Of a stretch of 64,000 nt of DNA, positions 12,826 through 23,092 are shown one piece after another. The stretch is from Candolleomyces eurysporus. Lineage: Eukaryota > Basidiomycota > Agaricomycetes > Agaricales > Psathyrellaceae. The translations under genes and the position numbers were made by a program. Below the pieces are notes generated by a model that was given only the letters and a program-made list of their open reading frames with translations, was not told the origin of the DNA and did not search any database. The stretch's first letter is position 1, and each line of letters starts with the position of its first letter. The stretch is taken from assembly GCA_027579435.1 (NCBI GenBank), contig JANBPK010000711.1, positions 62,001 to 126,000 of the forward strand. Reading direction: 5' to 3'.

Positions 12826-12831
12826 TTTATA
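12826..12831 (-). promoter_or_regulatory. TATA box of P450 copy 1
   Basis: TATAAA on the minus strand, 42 nt upstream of the chosen ATG. It is conserved in position in all three P450 copies. Confidence 0.6.
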
Positions 12832-13564
12832 TTTCTGGCCAGAACCCTTGTCACTTCTGATTATCTGCAGATATACCGTAAAGAAGACCGCTTCGTGGGA
12901 GCCATGCCACCCCTTGTTGGTGTAGAGAAGCTGAGAGAAGGCNCGGCACTTGAGAGGGCAACGTTTTGGGCAATATCTCTGGGCGCCGTGAGTCATTTCT
13001 ACAATGTCAGCGAGGAGACACAAGGAAGCGAGTTGGCGGTGGCTGCCAAGTACTGTGACTCTGCCGAACTGGGGACTCGGCATCGATACTGCGCCTGAGG
13101 AAGTAGTTGAAGAATCGAATCTACCATCCTGCTATGTAATTGAAAAGAGAAAGAAAACGAAGCACTTACTTCTGAGATTTTAACTTTGAGTGCGCGAGAT
13201 TGATTGGAACGAAATCGCGATATGTGATGATCATTGCTTGGTCCTCAGGGCAAAGTCTATACAGTGTTTACACCTGTGTACGTGTTCCTGCCCACTGAGC
13301 GCCCCGTGCATGATTTCTCTTCCTTTCTGCTGTTCTTCTGCTGCCGTTCTCCCATCCTGCCCAGGCCTAAGCTGAGCGGTCGTAATTCTCCCTTTCATTG
13401 CTCTCGGCTCTCNTTTGTTTTTCAAGACGGGAAAGAAGTCTCCTAATTTTCATTGTCGTTCTCACATCCTCGTTCCATCTACTTACTGACAATGTTCTCA
13501 TTCTAAAAAGGGTTCCGATGGAATCACCTTTGTGCCTTAGGATCTGTCCTCCGTTCCGTAGCTC
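12832..13564. other. Upstream block of P450 copy 1 (repeated per unit)
   Basis: No gene recognised. The block contains segments conserved upstream of all three P450s: 'gtaaagaagaccgcttcgtg', 'gaagctgagagaagg' and 'catttctacaatgtcagc' (12890-13015), and 'tgcttggtcctcagggcaaag' (13236-13256). Conservation may reflect recent duplication rather than function. Confidence 0.5.
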
Positions 13565-13665
13565 GATCACGGCGTGCGTGAACAGGAAGTAGGGTGAAAC
13601 GGACAAGCATCGCTATTTACCTTCATTGAGACAAGTCTTTATGCGATTTGAACTTGATTAGTATT
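13565..13665. repeat. Second copy of the 6315-6405 promoter repeat
   Basis: Similar in sequence and order to the segment upstream of the IFI6-like gene. Here it precedes F-box copy 2, replacing the tail of the block found after units 2 and 3. Confidence 0.65.
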
Positions 13666-13689
13666 CGCAAACTGAACTGCATCGCTTAC

Positions 13690-14610
13690 TGTGAAGCAAT
13701 ACAACTCCTAATGCCTGTGAAGCCACATTTTTCCAGCTCCAAATCGACAGCATAACCTCCCAAATTTCTCAGTTAGGCTCGAGGCTGGCTGGGCTTGGAG
13801 TTTGAAGGTCAGCTCCGGTTATACCGTGCTGTGCTCTCCCCAGTACGAAGAATGCCAGCAAAAGTTTTAAGCGAATTTTTTGTTTCCTCCCTCCCGTATG
13901 TCTTGGAATTCAGTGCCAGGAGTCGTAACCACTTAGTTAACGTACAACTGGTTTGCAAGAGCTGGCGGGATGCAGCACGACTCACCCATCAACTATGGAG
14001 TATTCTTTCCTTTGACGACCTCACAGATGTCCTTTATAGGAAGGTCAAGCTTTCAAGCAGAGGTTCGATCGTGCAGGAAGCCTTCCGAAATCTCTCGTTT
14101 TTTCGCCTGAATCCCACAACTTCTGTACATATCAGAGAATCCACTGTGGCTCGCTGAAGAGCTCCTCCCTCGTAACCTTGTTGGTCAACTTGGAAGGCAC
14201 CTTCGACCACCTGTCCCTTGAGTGCAAGGTTCCGAAATGTTACCAAAACCTTTTGGATTCTTTGAGGGAGGTCGAAGAGGGACCAGCGCCACTGGAACGT
14301 CCTCCATGGGATCTTCTGAAGTCATTTACCCTCAAGTTCAACGACGAGTGGAACGAATCGCCTGACCCACTACGATCAATATTCTTCCAACTAGCCCCCA
14401 AAACCACGTCGTTCGAACTCCATTTACGACACAAATGGTTCAACGCGTTCGAAAACAGGGAGGCTTCCGACAGCGCGCCTTTGCCCCTTCCAAAAAGCCT
14501 ACTCGAACGATTGTCTTCCAGATTCCCCGAGTCTTTTCACACCCAATGTTCCTCTCGCCTGACTAATGTACATACCGCGTTCAAATCGATCATCCTGCTT
14601 GTTTGAGAAT
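13690..14610 (+). pseudogene. F-box gene, copy 2, internally deleted
   Basis: The F-box core is readable (QLRLYRAVLSPVRRMPAKVL, VCKSWRDAARLTHQLW), but the frame ends at about 14157. It resumes in another frame (NLEGTFDHLSLE to LLERLSS, to about 14520). At 14520 the sequence jumps to material matching 10268 of unit 1, so about 0.9 kb of the LRR-like region is deleted. The upstream coil is off by one base, which is why the apparent start at 13795 is a TTG. It cannot encode the full protein. Confidence 0.78.
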
Positions 14611-14717
14611 CCACCTGGTCTCAGCTCGGCGGCCAACAGACGAAGCAGAAACAAACATTCATACTATGATACGATACATACTCGGAGACTACTAGCGTAT
14701 TGGTACGACCAGTTCAT

Positions 14718-17017
14718 TCAGTCGATTCTCCGAACCCTCAGGGGCACACTAGGCCCCTTCTCTCCAGCAAACTTGGGCCGAGGAATGATACACAGATGCC
14801 GTTCAACAACTGTATCCTTTCCATTCGGCATCTCGAAAGTGTATCGTCTGACTAAGTTCGTCAGGGAGGTCTAGATAAAGGGTAGATCATTAGCTCTAGC
14901 TCATCGACATCGGCATAAGAGAGAATGTGATTGACCTTGAAATTCGCCAAAGCAAAGTGCCTCCCAAGACAAAACCTTGGCCCATCTGAGAACGACATAA
15001 TATGATGNTGACCCTGAATCGCCTTTGCATCACCCTTCAGTGTTGTATCCGGGTCCAACCACCTCTCTGGCTTAAACTCCTTGACGTCGGGGCCCCAGAT
15101 CTCTTCGGAGTTGTTGATTAATACGAGGGGGATGTGGATGCCTTGGCCTTTGGCTAGAACAATCTCGGACACCAGTTCGCCGGTGGATGTGTGGATGGGT
15201 TTGGAGAGGGGGATCACGTCGTCTTGTTGAGTCTAAGCAACGTGGGTCAAGTTAATTGAGATTGGAGAGACGACGAGCTGTAAGGAGTCGGGAATTTGAC
15301 TGACCTCTCTTATGAGATTATCAACGGGCGTATGCATCCTCAACACTTCCTGCGTCACAGCATCGAGGTAGGGCAGCCCAAGTGTGATTTGTTCCCAGGT
15401 AGGATCCCCGCCGAGTTGGTTCAATTCTTCTCTTAGCTTTGCTTGAACTTCAGGGTGTCTAGATAGTTCGATTAAAGCCCACTAAAATGACGATATTACT
15501 TCTCAATTTCGGAGCTCCATGAAGGGCGGCACTTACAGTGAGAGAGGCTAATAAATGAATCACGAGTGAGGGACTGGATGTGAGAGATTGATCGGGGGGA
15601 CGTACTGGAGGTCGTCTCGTAACCTGCGAAGAACAATGTGTTCTGCAGATAGGTTGAGATGAGTCTGAGTTGCAAATATGGAACCTAAATACCAACCATC
15701 TAAAGAAGAGAAAGAGGTAAAGACAATTTCGAGTCGTAGAGCATAAGCACTACTCACTTGAGCAAGCACTTCGTCTGGCGTCATTGTCAAACCACCCGTG
15801 GAACTTTCCGCTTTGACTACATAACACGGTCAGTCACGAACATCATCGTTCATAGCCAAAAAAAAGCACTCACTCAAAAGCCCGATAATACTCTTATCAC
15901 TGCTACCTCCAACCTTCTCATCACCCGAGTCCATCATCATCTCCCTTTTCGTCCTCTCCAACAAATCATCCGCAATATTCTTCATTGAATACTTAATATT
16001 CCTCATAATCAACGTATTCTGCGTGGGCAGGTTCAAGAGGATAGGGAAGATAGGTGCCAAGAAGAAGAAAGCACGAGAGACCAGGCTGGACTTTTGAGGA
16101 GGTTCGAAGGACTCAAAAACTTCCATGATCTTGGGTTTGATGCTGGTGTCTGGGCTTGAGAGGGCGCCAAAGTGGTGGCCAAAACCTGAGATGCCCAGGT
16201 TTTCGAGTCTAAGAAGGAAAGAGATCGTCTGAGGAGGTTAAGAGATGAGGGAACGTGAGAGTGAAAGACGTACGCCAATCTATTCATCCTGGAACATGCA
16301 AGGTTTACGAGTCAGGGCGATGGACCCGAGGAGAGATTAATAGACGAAGCATACCATTGTTGTACTTCAATTGTGTCCGCTCCGCTGTCCAGGATGGCGT
16401 CCCAGGTAGCTTTTAACTGGAGATGATTAATATGGAAGGCCCAACTCTGGAAAAATATAACATACCTTCTCAGCGTTGTCATTGAAAACGTTGACATATC
16501 CACGAATTGCAGCGTTGCTAAAGGCTGGAGTGAGAGCCTTCCGATGGCTATCGCGACTCTCGTCTAAGAATTCTTTTGAACAGAAAAGAGGTAAATTTTA
16601 CTCTTACCGACGGTGGTCGTCGTTCTCAACGGAAAAAATCCCTCTGCCGGCCATGTTTTCCAAGAACGCTCTGGTAAAGTTGGGTTGCTGGTACACAAAC
16701 GTATCCCGAGCCAAGATTTGAGCTACGGCCTTGATATCCCAGATCATAACATCCTGGCGTCCAAACCCCATGGGAAGGCTAAACACCGTGCCGTATTGCT
16801 TTGCCCATTTCCCAAAGGCCTTCAAGGGTTCATTTTCTCCTGAGATAGCGGGGAACAAGCCGACAAAGAAGTTTTCGCCAGGAGGTCCTTGTAGCTTGGT
16901 CGTATGAACTCGAGCACGGCTGTTCTTGATGAGACGGACGACGAAGATGAAAAGAAGGATCGCGACAATGTCGCTGCCTCGAAGAGCTTGTATGATGCTC
17001 ATGATGGATGAAGGCAT
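14718..17017 (-). CDS. Cytochrome P450 monooxygenase, copy 2
   Basis: Close paralogue of the copies at 10.5 and 19.2 kb, with the same exon pattern. It has a membrane anchor after MPSSIMSIIQ, the hinge LQGPPGENFFVG, I-helix FAGYETTS (near 15620), YLDAVTQEVLRMH (near 15370), PERW and the haem loop FSDGPRFCLGRHFA (near 14975). The final exon ends RVRRID-stop at 14718. An upstream in-frame ATG at 17044 exists, but a TATAAA box at 17059-17064 leaves too little room. No frame break was seen in the segments I read; one N at 15007. As a membrane P450 it needs a reductase partner encoded elsewhere. Substrate unknown. Confidence 0.87.
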
Positions 17018-17058
17018 CGTGAAATGACTGTTATCGTTCAACAAGGTAGACTCCTGGC

Positions 17059-17064
17059 TTTATA
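17059..17064 (-). promoter_or_regulatory. TATA box of P450 copy 2
   Basis: TATAAA on the minus strand, 42 nt upstream of the ATG at 17017, matching the other two copies. Confidence 0.6.
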
Positions 17065-17880
17065 TCTCCGGCTCAGAACTCTTGTCACTTCCGAATATCC
17101 TTCACCTGACTGGGTGAGAATGGGGCTGTATACGAAAGTAGCAAAACCATATTACATACTATGGCCAATGTGCAGATATACCGTAAAGAAGAACGCTTCG
17201 TGGGAGCCATGAAACCCCCTTGTTGGTGCAGAGAAGCTGAGAGAAGGCGCGGCACTTGANAGGCCAACGTTTTGGGCGATGTCTCTCGGGGCCGTGCGTC
17301 ATTTCTACAATGTCAGCAGGAAGACACAACCAATTGTAAGATGCGAGTTGGCAGTGCGTTACCGAGTACTGTGACTCTGCCGAACCTGCAGCAGAGATGG
17401 GGGCACTACGTATACGCAACGCGTCGGCATCGATGCTGCGCCTGAGGAAACGGATGAAATACCTGATCCATCATCCTGCTATATAAATTGAAAAGCGAAA
17501 GAAACCGAAGCATCTACTTACGAGATGTCTAGCTTAGCACGAGATAATTGGAACGAAATCGCTATATGTGTCGTTGCTTGGTCCTCAGGGCAAAGCGTGT
17601 TTGCACTTGTGTACGCGCTGCCGAGCGCCTGCGCCCGATTTATTCTGCTGTTTTTTTGCTCCCGTTCTCCCATCCTGCCCAGGCCTAAGTTGAGCGGTCG
17701 CATATATGCGCTCTTTTCCTCACAAATTCTCTGCTTCTCCGGATCATTCCCCCTTTCATTGCTCGAGGCTCTCTTCGTTTTTCGAGTTGAGTAAGAAGTC
17801 TAGGACGCATACAAGCACTGAAAGGATGGCCAACATATCGGGCATGAACTGCGCTATCACATGTGCTTTCCTGTGGCACT
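17065..17880. other. Upstream block of P450 copy 2
   Basis: No gene recognised. Same conserved blocks as upstream of copies 1 and 3, including 'catttctacaatgtcagc' and 'gcttggtcctcagggcaaag'. One N at 17260. Confidence 0.5.
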
Positions 17881-17884
17881 TGAA

Positions 17885-17945
17885 TGCTACGATGCTATTA
17901 TTCGGGGTGTCAAAGCGGCAGCTCATCTCTTGGCTCGGGATACGT
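17885..17945 (+). pseudogene. P450 exon relic (plus strand)
   Basis: Short stretch reading like the P450 exon around 'GTCAAAGCGGCAGCTCATC' and 'TTGGCTCGGGATACG' (compare VMIWDIKAVAHILARDTFV of the intact genes), but on the opposite strand. It is followed by unrelated sequence. A relic of an additional, inverted P450 copy. Confidence 0.65.
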
Positions 17946-18289
17946 TAAGTTGCGCGTGTGTTCTTGGAGAATCTGGTCAGTTCGACATCCGTCTCTAATT
18001 TGGGCTCTATACTACCCTCCTTTCTTCGCACTCTTGGGTTGTGCCTTGCTTCTATCACTCCTTACGTCTGGATTCCACTGCGTCGTGACACGGGCTACCC
18101 GTGAAACTATTGATGAGGGTGACGCTCACACTGACAAACTCCAGGGTTTCTGCACCATCTGCCATGCCTAGGAGCTTGACCGCGAGTCTCTTGGAACTTA
18201 TGATCCTGTCCATACATTGAAAGAACCCTCTGGCAACTCGTCTGTGCCTTTACTTCGAACACTGACAACTTATATTTCCTGGCAACAAA

Positions 18290-18850
18290 TATTTCCTCTG
18301 TGAAACCTACGCACTCTGCGTCTGCAAAACGTTTGCCCATCATCTATCGACATTTTACGTCCTGAAATCGGATGATTTCTCAAGTCTTTCTTGTGTTTGT
18401 CGAGCGGTCAAGATACGAAGCCACCTTGCGCTTACTCCACCTTCGATATGCATTTTTGAGCGCCGAGCGCTGAAGAGCTGGCCACTTACGCTGGAGGACA
18501 TTATCATGGACCCCAAAAACAGTCCTTTCAACGCCGTTCGGATGCTCCTGCTCCAATCGCAAACCTTGAGGCACTCGAACTCCTCAAGCTCCAACCTGAT
18601 TATTCTCCCTACCATTCACTCGATTTCCTCGACTCGCGTTGGCCACATAGCCACTTGAAAAATGGGGAGCTGGTATTCACGAAGCCTCAAGTTACGTTCA
18701 AGCGGTCGAAAGGGACTCATTGAACGACCCAGAAACTGAAGCAGGGGTTGGACAAGTCCGGAGTTGTTGCATTTCTCAGAAAACGGGGTAGTGCTTTTTT
18801 ACATATTGGCCTATACTTTATGTCGATTAACTGACCTCTTTCAATTCCGC
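18290..18850 (+). pseudogene. F-box gene relic, copy 3 (3' half only)
   Basis: Sequence matches F-box copy 1 from about 9540 to 10140, including 'gcgtctgcaaaac', 'gttacgttcaagcggtc' and 'ccggagttgttgcatttctc'. The F-box itself and the N-terminal half are absent. Indels and stops break the frame. No product expected. Confidence 0.75.
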
Positions 18851-19158
18851 CTTCATCCATCTTGAACCATGTCTTATACATACTCTTTTCCTCCTAACAT
18901 TCATACACTCGTGAAAATTGGTAGTCATGTTCAAGTCAGATTCAATTTACAAGACAGATTCCCGCCATCGAGTCTTTTCATGCTCAATGTTCCTCCTCAC
19001 CTGACTAATGTACATACCGCGCAAAACCTATAATCTTGCTCATTTGAGACCCACCTAATTTCAGCCCAGCAACAAACAGGCGAAGGGGGAAACCAACATT
19101 CCGATTATGATACGATACATATTTGGAGGCTACTAGCGCACTGATACGAGTATTTCAT

Positions 19159-21459
19159 TCAGTCAATCCTCCGAACCTTCAACGGCACACTAGGTCCCTT
19201 CTCTCCGGCAAGCTTGGGCCGAGGAAGGATACCCAGGTGCCGTTCAACAACTGTATCCTTTCCATTCGGCATCTCGAAAGTGTATCGTCTGATTAAATTC
19301 GCCAGCGAGGTCTAGATGAAGAGTAGATCATCAGTTCTAGCTCATCGACATCGACAGAAGAGAGAGCTCGACCAACCTTAAAATTCGCCAAAGCAAAGTG
19401 CCTCCCAAGGCAAAACCTTGGCCCATCCGAGAACGTCATGATATGATGGTGACCTTGAATCGCTTTTGCATCACCCGTCAGCGTTGTATCCGGGTCTAAC
19501 CACCTCTCGGGTTTAAACTCCTTGACGTCGGGGCCCCAGATTTCTTCGGAGTTGTTGATGAATCCGATGGGGATGTGGATGGCTTGGCCTTTAGCTACGA
19601 CCAGCTCGGAGACCAGCTCGCCGGTGGATGTGTGGATGGGTTTGGAGAGGGGGACTACGTCGTCTTGTTGGGTCTAAGTACGTCGCAAGTTAGTTTGAGA
19701 TGGGCCGGGGTGGGAAAACGAAGACACGGTGAATTGGGAATGTGGCTAACCTCTCTCAGCAGATTATCAACGGGCATATGCATCCTTAACACTTCCTGTG
19801 TCACAGCATCGAGGTAGGGCAGCCCAAGTGTGATTTGTTCCCAAGTAGGATCCCCGCCAAGTTGGTTCAGTTCTTCTCTTAGCTTTTCTTGAACTTCGGG
19901 GTGTCTGCATAGTTCGATTAAAGCCCACTACGATGGCAACGTCACTTCTCGATTTAGGGGCTCCATGAAAGGCGGCACTTACAGTAAGAGTATCTGTAAA
20001 GCGGTTACGAGTGAGGGGCAGTTAGCGAACGCTGAATGAGAGAGGTCAATCGGAAGGACGTACTTGAGGTCGTCTCGTAACCTGCGAAGAACAGTGTGTT
20101 CTGCGTATAGGTCAAGATGAGTGTTACTAGTATGAAACCTGGGTACCAACCATCTAAAGAGGAAAAAGAGCTAAGTACGACTTCGAGTCGTGCAGGATAA
20201 ACACAACTCACCTGAGCAAGCACTTCGTCCGGCGTCATCGTCAAACCACCCGACGAGCTTTCCGCCTTGACTACATAATTATGGTCAGTCACAAACGACA
20301 TCGTTAATAACCGGAAAAGTACTGACTCAAAAGCCCGATAATACTCTTATCACTACCTCCGGACTTCTCATCGCCCGAGTCTATCATCATCTCCCTCCTG
20401 GTCCTCTCAAGCAAAGCATCCGCAATACCTTTCATCGAATACTTGATTCTCCTCATAAGCAACGTATTCTGTGTGGGTAGATATAAGAGGGCGGGGAACA
20501 TGGGTCCAAGGAAGAAGAAAATGCGAGAGAAGAGACTGGACTTTCGAGGGGATTCAAAGGAGTCGAAGACTTCCATGATGTCAGGTTTGAGGCCGGTGTC
20601 TGGGCTTGAGAGAGCGCCGAAATGATGGCTGAAACCCGCGACGCCGAGGTTTTCGAGTCTGTATAGGGAGCAAGCAGGGAGGGTTCGGTCTCGGAGCGTT
20701 TGAGTGTGGAATTAACAGAACGTACGCGAGTCTGTTCATCCTATAATTCGGGGAGGTCGTTGGAATGTATGTGAGGAGAGATGAGATGAAGCTTACCATT
20801 GCTGCACTTCGATTGTGTCCGCGCCGCTGTCCAGGATGGCGTCCCAGGTAGCTTTCAGCTGGGGAAGATTGTTATGAAAGGCCCAGCTTCAGGATAATAT
20901 AAGATCTACCTTCTCAGCGGAGTCGTTAAAGGTGTTAACATATCCACGGATGGCAGCGTTGCTAAACGCTGGAGTGAGAGCCTTCCGATGGCTATCCCGA
21001 TTCCTGTCTATGAGCCCTTTTGAGCGGAAAAGAGGGAAAGATTACTCACCGACGGTGGTCGTCATGCTCGACGGAAAGAATCCCTTTGCCAAACATGTTG
21101 TCCAAGAACACTCTGGAGAAGTTGGATTGCTGGTACACGAACGTATCTCGAGCCAAGATATGAGCCGCGGCCTTGATATCCCAGATCATAACATCCTGGC
21201 GTCCAAATCCCATAGGAAAGCTAAACACCGTGCCATATTGCTTTGCCCACTTCTCAAAGGCCTTCAAGGGTTCATCGACCCCTGCGATAGCGGGAAACAA
21301 GCCGACGAAGAAGTTTTCGCTAGGAGGTCCCTGTAGCTTGGTCGTATAAACTCGAGCACGACTATTCTTGATGAGCCGGACAACGAAGATAAAGAGAAGA
21401 ATCGCGACGACATCGCTGCCTCGAAGAGCTTGTATGGCGTTTATGATGGATAAAGCCAT
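19159..21459 (-). CDS. Cytochrome P450 monooxygenase, copy 3
   Basis: Third paralogue. It starts MALSIINAIQALRG, followed by the same anchor and the hinge LQGPPSENFFVG. The I-helix is FAGYETTS (near 20075), the K-helix region lies near 19810, and the haem loop FSDGPRFCLGRHFA near 19425 retains its cysteine. The last exon ends VRRID-stop at 19159. TATAAA at 21501-21506 again favours the second ATG (21459) over the one at 21486. Sequence is more diverged from copies 1 and 2 than they are from each other in the mid-protein exon (MEVFDSFESPRKSS). No break seen. Substrate unknown. Confidence 0.87.
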
Positions 21460-21500
21460 TGTGGATTGAGTGTTATCATTCAACAATGGAGACTTATGGC

Positions 21501-21506
21501 TTTATA
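21501..21506 (-). promoter_or_regulatory. TATA box of P450 copy 3
   Basis: TATAAA on the minus strand, 42 nt upstream of the ATG at 21459, as in the other copies. Confidence 0.6.
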
Positions 21507-22290
21507 TCTGCAAGCTCCAGGCCCAGGACTCCTGTTATTTCCGAATATCCTTCATATGATTGGAGTGAGAATGAGACCATATACGAAAGTAGAAAAAACG
21601 TATGATATACTCCGGGCAATAGCCAGATATACCGTAAAGAAGACCGCTTCGTGGGAGCCATGACAGCCCTTGATGGTGGGGAGAAGCTGAGAGAAGGTGC
21701 GGCACTTGAGAGGCCAGTGTTTCGGGCAATATCTCTCGGGGCCGGGCGTCATTTCTACAATGTCAGCGGGAGGACACGACCAATTGTAAGATGCGAGTTG
21801 GCAGTGCACTGCCAAGTATTGTGACTGCCGAACCCGCAGACGGAGCTGAGGACACTACGCAACGGGTCGGCATCGATACTGCGTCTGAAGAAGTGGTGAA
21901 AGGACTTGATCCTTCATCTTGCTATGTAAATTGAAGCGAAAGAAAACGAAGCATCCACTTACGAGATGTCTACTGCTTTAACTTTAAGCGCATGAGATCA
22001 TGATTGGAAGAAATCGCTGCTATGTGTCGTTGCTTGGTCCTCAGAGCAAAGTCCATACAGTGTTTGCGTTTGTGTACGCGTTCCTGCATTGAGCGCAGAG
22101 TGCCCCCGCCTGATTTCCTTTCTTTCTGTTGGTTTTCTGCTCCCACTTCGCTATCCTGCCTGGGCCTGAACGGTCGCATATACGCGCTTTGTCTCTCACG
22201 ACCTTTCTGCTTCTCCGGGTAATTCTGCCTCTCATTTCTCTCGTCTCTCTTCGATTTTCAAGAGGGTGAACAAGTCCACGGCGCATACAA
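21507..22290. other. Upstream block of P450 copy 3
   Basis: No gene recognised. It repeats the conserved upstream blocks seen at 12.9-13.4 and 17.1-17.8 kb. Confidence 0.5.
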
Positions 22291-22359
22291 GCACCGAAAG
22301 GATGGCCGACATATCGAACATGAACCGCGCCATCACATTAGCTTTCCTTTGGGACTTTG

Positions 22360-22450
22360 ATTTTATGATGTTATGATTCAGGGTGCCAAGGCGGCAGCTC
22401 ATATTTTTGGCTCGAGATATGTTCGTGTATCAACAGGCTAACTTTCAAGG
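22360..22450 (+). pseudogene. P450 exon relic (plus strand), second instance
   Basis: Reads like the P450 exon around 'GTTATGATTC', 'GCGGCAGCTCATAT' and 'GGCTCGAGATATGTTCGTGT', ending near a counterpart of QQPNF. It lies opposite in strand to the intact genes. It is the counterpart of the relic at 17885-17945 and shares flanks with it (17800-18240 versus 22270-22760). Confidence 0.68.
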
Positions 22451-22750
22451 TACGAGAGTGCTCGAAGAGAATACGGTCAGTTCGACATCCGTTTATAATT
22501 TGAGCTCTATAGTGCGCTCCCCGCTTTGCACTCTTGGATTGTGCCTTACTTCTATCACAAACCTTCGCTTCCCACTTCTGGATCCCACTGCGCCGCTACA
22601 CGAACTACCTATGAAGCTATCAATGAGGGTGACGCTCACACCGACAAAAATTCAGGATCTCTGCACCTACTTTTCCCTCAGCCCTTTATTTAATAACTTG
22701 ACCACTCTCTCGGAGCTTGTGATGCCGTCCATGCATTGAACAAGCCCTCC

Positions 22751-23092
22751 GGCAAGTCATCTGTGCCTTTGGCTACTAGTAGAACACCGCTCTCATTCAA
22801 GGCCACGAAAAGTTCGCAAGCTGAGGGTGAAGGGTCACAACTTGCAGAGGATTTTCCCGAGTCTTCTCTCTTACAAGGACTGGTGGAAGGCCACATAAGG
22901 ACCAATAAGGTTCGAGTGCTCCCGGATCAGTGGCCGCTGTGTGTCGCTGCTTGATACTGACGGCAACGGCCTCTGGTTCCAAGGTGGCGACAGGCGTGGT
23001 TCCCTGGTTGCTGAATTCGACTAAGCTCGTCTGAGCTCTCGGGCGCCAACTAATCGTCCCTCTTTTCCATCTGCTTCATGTGTTAACATCCA
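22751..23092. other. Intergenic, upstream of SH3 gene
   Basis: Boundary between the P450 array and the SH3 gene. No gene or clear promoter element seen. Confidence 0.4.

Larger units (their letters stand above)
8640..22750. repeat. Tandem triplication of an F-box + P450 unit
   Basis: Three units of roughly 4.4-5 kb follow each other head to tail. Each has an F-box gene (+), a shared 3' block, a P450 gene (-), and a P450 upstream block. Unit 1 is about 8640-13450, unit 2 about 13680-17950, unit 3 about 18290-22750. Matching blocks can be read by eye: 10265-10440 with 14520-14700 and 18955-19150; P450 coding at 12.8-10.5, 17.0-14.7 and 21.5-19.2 kb; upstream blocks near 12.9-13.4, 17.1-17.8 and 21.6-22.3 kb; and 17800-18240 with 22270-22760. 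Units differ by deletions, so the array is old enough to have decayed unevenly. Confidence 0.85.

Noticed and set aside
8640..22750. Secondary-metabolite biosynthetic cluster
   Set aside because: Three P450s alone are present; no synthase, synthetase, terpene cyclase, transporter or regulator lies nearby, so tandem duplication explains them better.
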